From an uncultured Rhodospirillaceae bacterium (lineage in GTDB: Bacteria; Pseudomonadota; Alphaproteobacteria; Reyranellales; Reyranellaceae), in NCBI GenBank assembly GCA_945952105.1, contig CAMFGZ010000001.1:124001-188000 (forward strand): a stretch of 64,000 nt of DNA, written 5' to 3'. How positions within the stretch are numbered: the stretch's first letter is position 1; every line of letters starts with the position of its first letter. This document shows positions 63,813 through 64,000 of this stretch, piece by piece. The notes beneath the pieces are model-generated. The model worked only from the letters and a program-made list of their open reading frames with translations, was not told the origin of the DNA and searched no databases. A program made the position numbers and the translations under genes.

Positions 63813-64000
63813 ATGCGTCCGCACATCGTTCTCGCTACCTCCGCCGACGACCCCGAAATCACTCCCTCCGATCGTCTCTATGCCGATGCACTGGAGCGGC
63901 GTGGCTGTCGCGTGACGGGGGCGCCGTGGGACGGACCGCGCGCTGCTTTCGAAGGCGCCGACGCCGTCGTCTTGCGCTCGACCTGGGGTTACTACCGGGC
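63813..64000 (+). CDS. ATP-grasp-like protein, 5' part cut by window edge
   Basis: The first 62 residues (MRPHIVLATSADDPE, then DRLYADALERRGCRV and VVLRSTWGYY) match the N-terminal pre-ATP-grasp domain of the RimK/DcsG-like ligases, where LRSTWDY is typical. The rest, including the ATP-binding part, lies outside the window. Confidence 0.6.
   Translation, partial: MRPHIVLATSADDPEITPSDRLYADALERRGCRVTGAPWDGPRAAFEGADAVVLRSTWGYYR

Overview
The window looks like chromosomal DNA of a free-living, high-GC alphaproteobacterium. An ethylmalonyl-CoA mutase, a bacterial CbiZ, Bug-type and NitT/TauT-type solute receptors, a HisKA/HATPase/REC hybrid kinase and short palindromic spacers all fit a Rhodospirillales or Hyphomicrobiales organism (Reyranella-like is my guess). 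There is no rRNA, tRNA, CRISPR array, prophage or intact insertion sequence. Genes are packed tightly with many ATGA or GTGA overlaps, and the few gaps mostly hold terminators or small palindromic repeats.

Layout. 0-7 kb: partial asd on the minus strand behind a threonine/lysine-rich leader ORF and a terminator, then a TauD-type dioxygenase, a J-domain membrane protein, an enoyl-CoA hydratase/hydrolase pair, a CinA-like protein and an RraA-family protein. 7-13 kb: OsmC, an H1-like protein, an NADH-dehydrogenase/SelD fusion, a secreted Gly-rich repeat protein and a polytopic membrane protein. 13-20 kb: a CzcCBA-type heavy-metal efflux operon with small exported accessory proteins and a palindromic repeat lodged between czcB and czcA. 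20-25 kb: thioesterase-like protein, MFS, HNH nuclease, COQ7, DsbB, a YqaA/DedA protein and an old-yellow-enzyme homologue. 26-30.4 kb: a 1501-residue hybrid kinase with two kinase cores and two receivers. 30.4-42.8 kb: mixed metabolic genes (nitronate monooxygenase, GST, carotenoid oxygenase, MFS, serine hydrolase, esterase, DNA glycosylase, GluQ-RS, Rieske oxygenase) and a frameshifted TPR remnant.

42.2-56.4 kb is a coherent catabolic locus. A GntR/FCD regulator sits at the head of a long minus-strand run: CaiB/BaiF CoA-transferase, carboxyltransferase, 73-aa biotin carrier, second carboxyltransferase, NitT/TauT-type ABC importer, TPR protein and two amidases. A Bug-type receptor is divergent, with a palindrome in the shared promoter gap. 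No biotin carboxylase is encoded here, so the two carboxyltransferases with one carrier could form a transcarboxylase, or could borrow a carboxylase subunit from elsewhere.

56-64 kb: an exported protein whose signal peptide contains four copies of a 27-bp tandem repeat, a Nudix hydrolase, a hotdog-like protein, CbiZ converging on B12-dependent ethylmalonyl-CoA mutase, a DUF898/M48 pair, a chlorite-dismutase-family protein and the start of an ATP-grasp-like gene. The most interesting signal is the asd leader: a near-leaderless peptide rich in Thr and Lys codons followed by a terminator, as expected for attenuation by two end products of the aspartate pathway.
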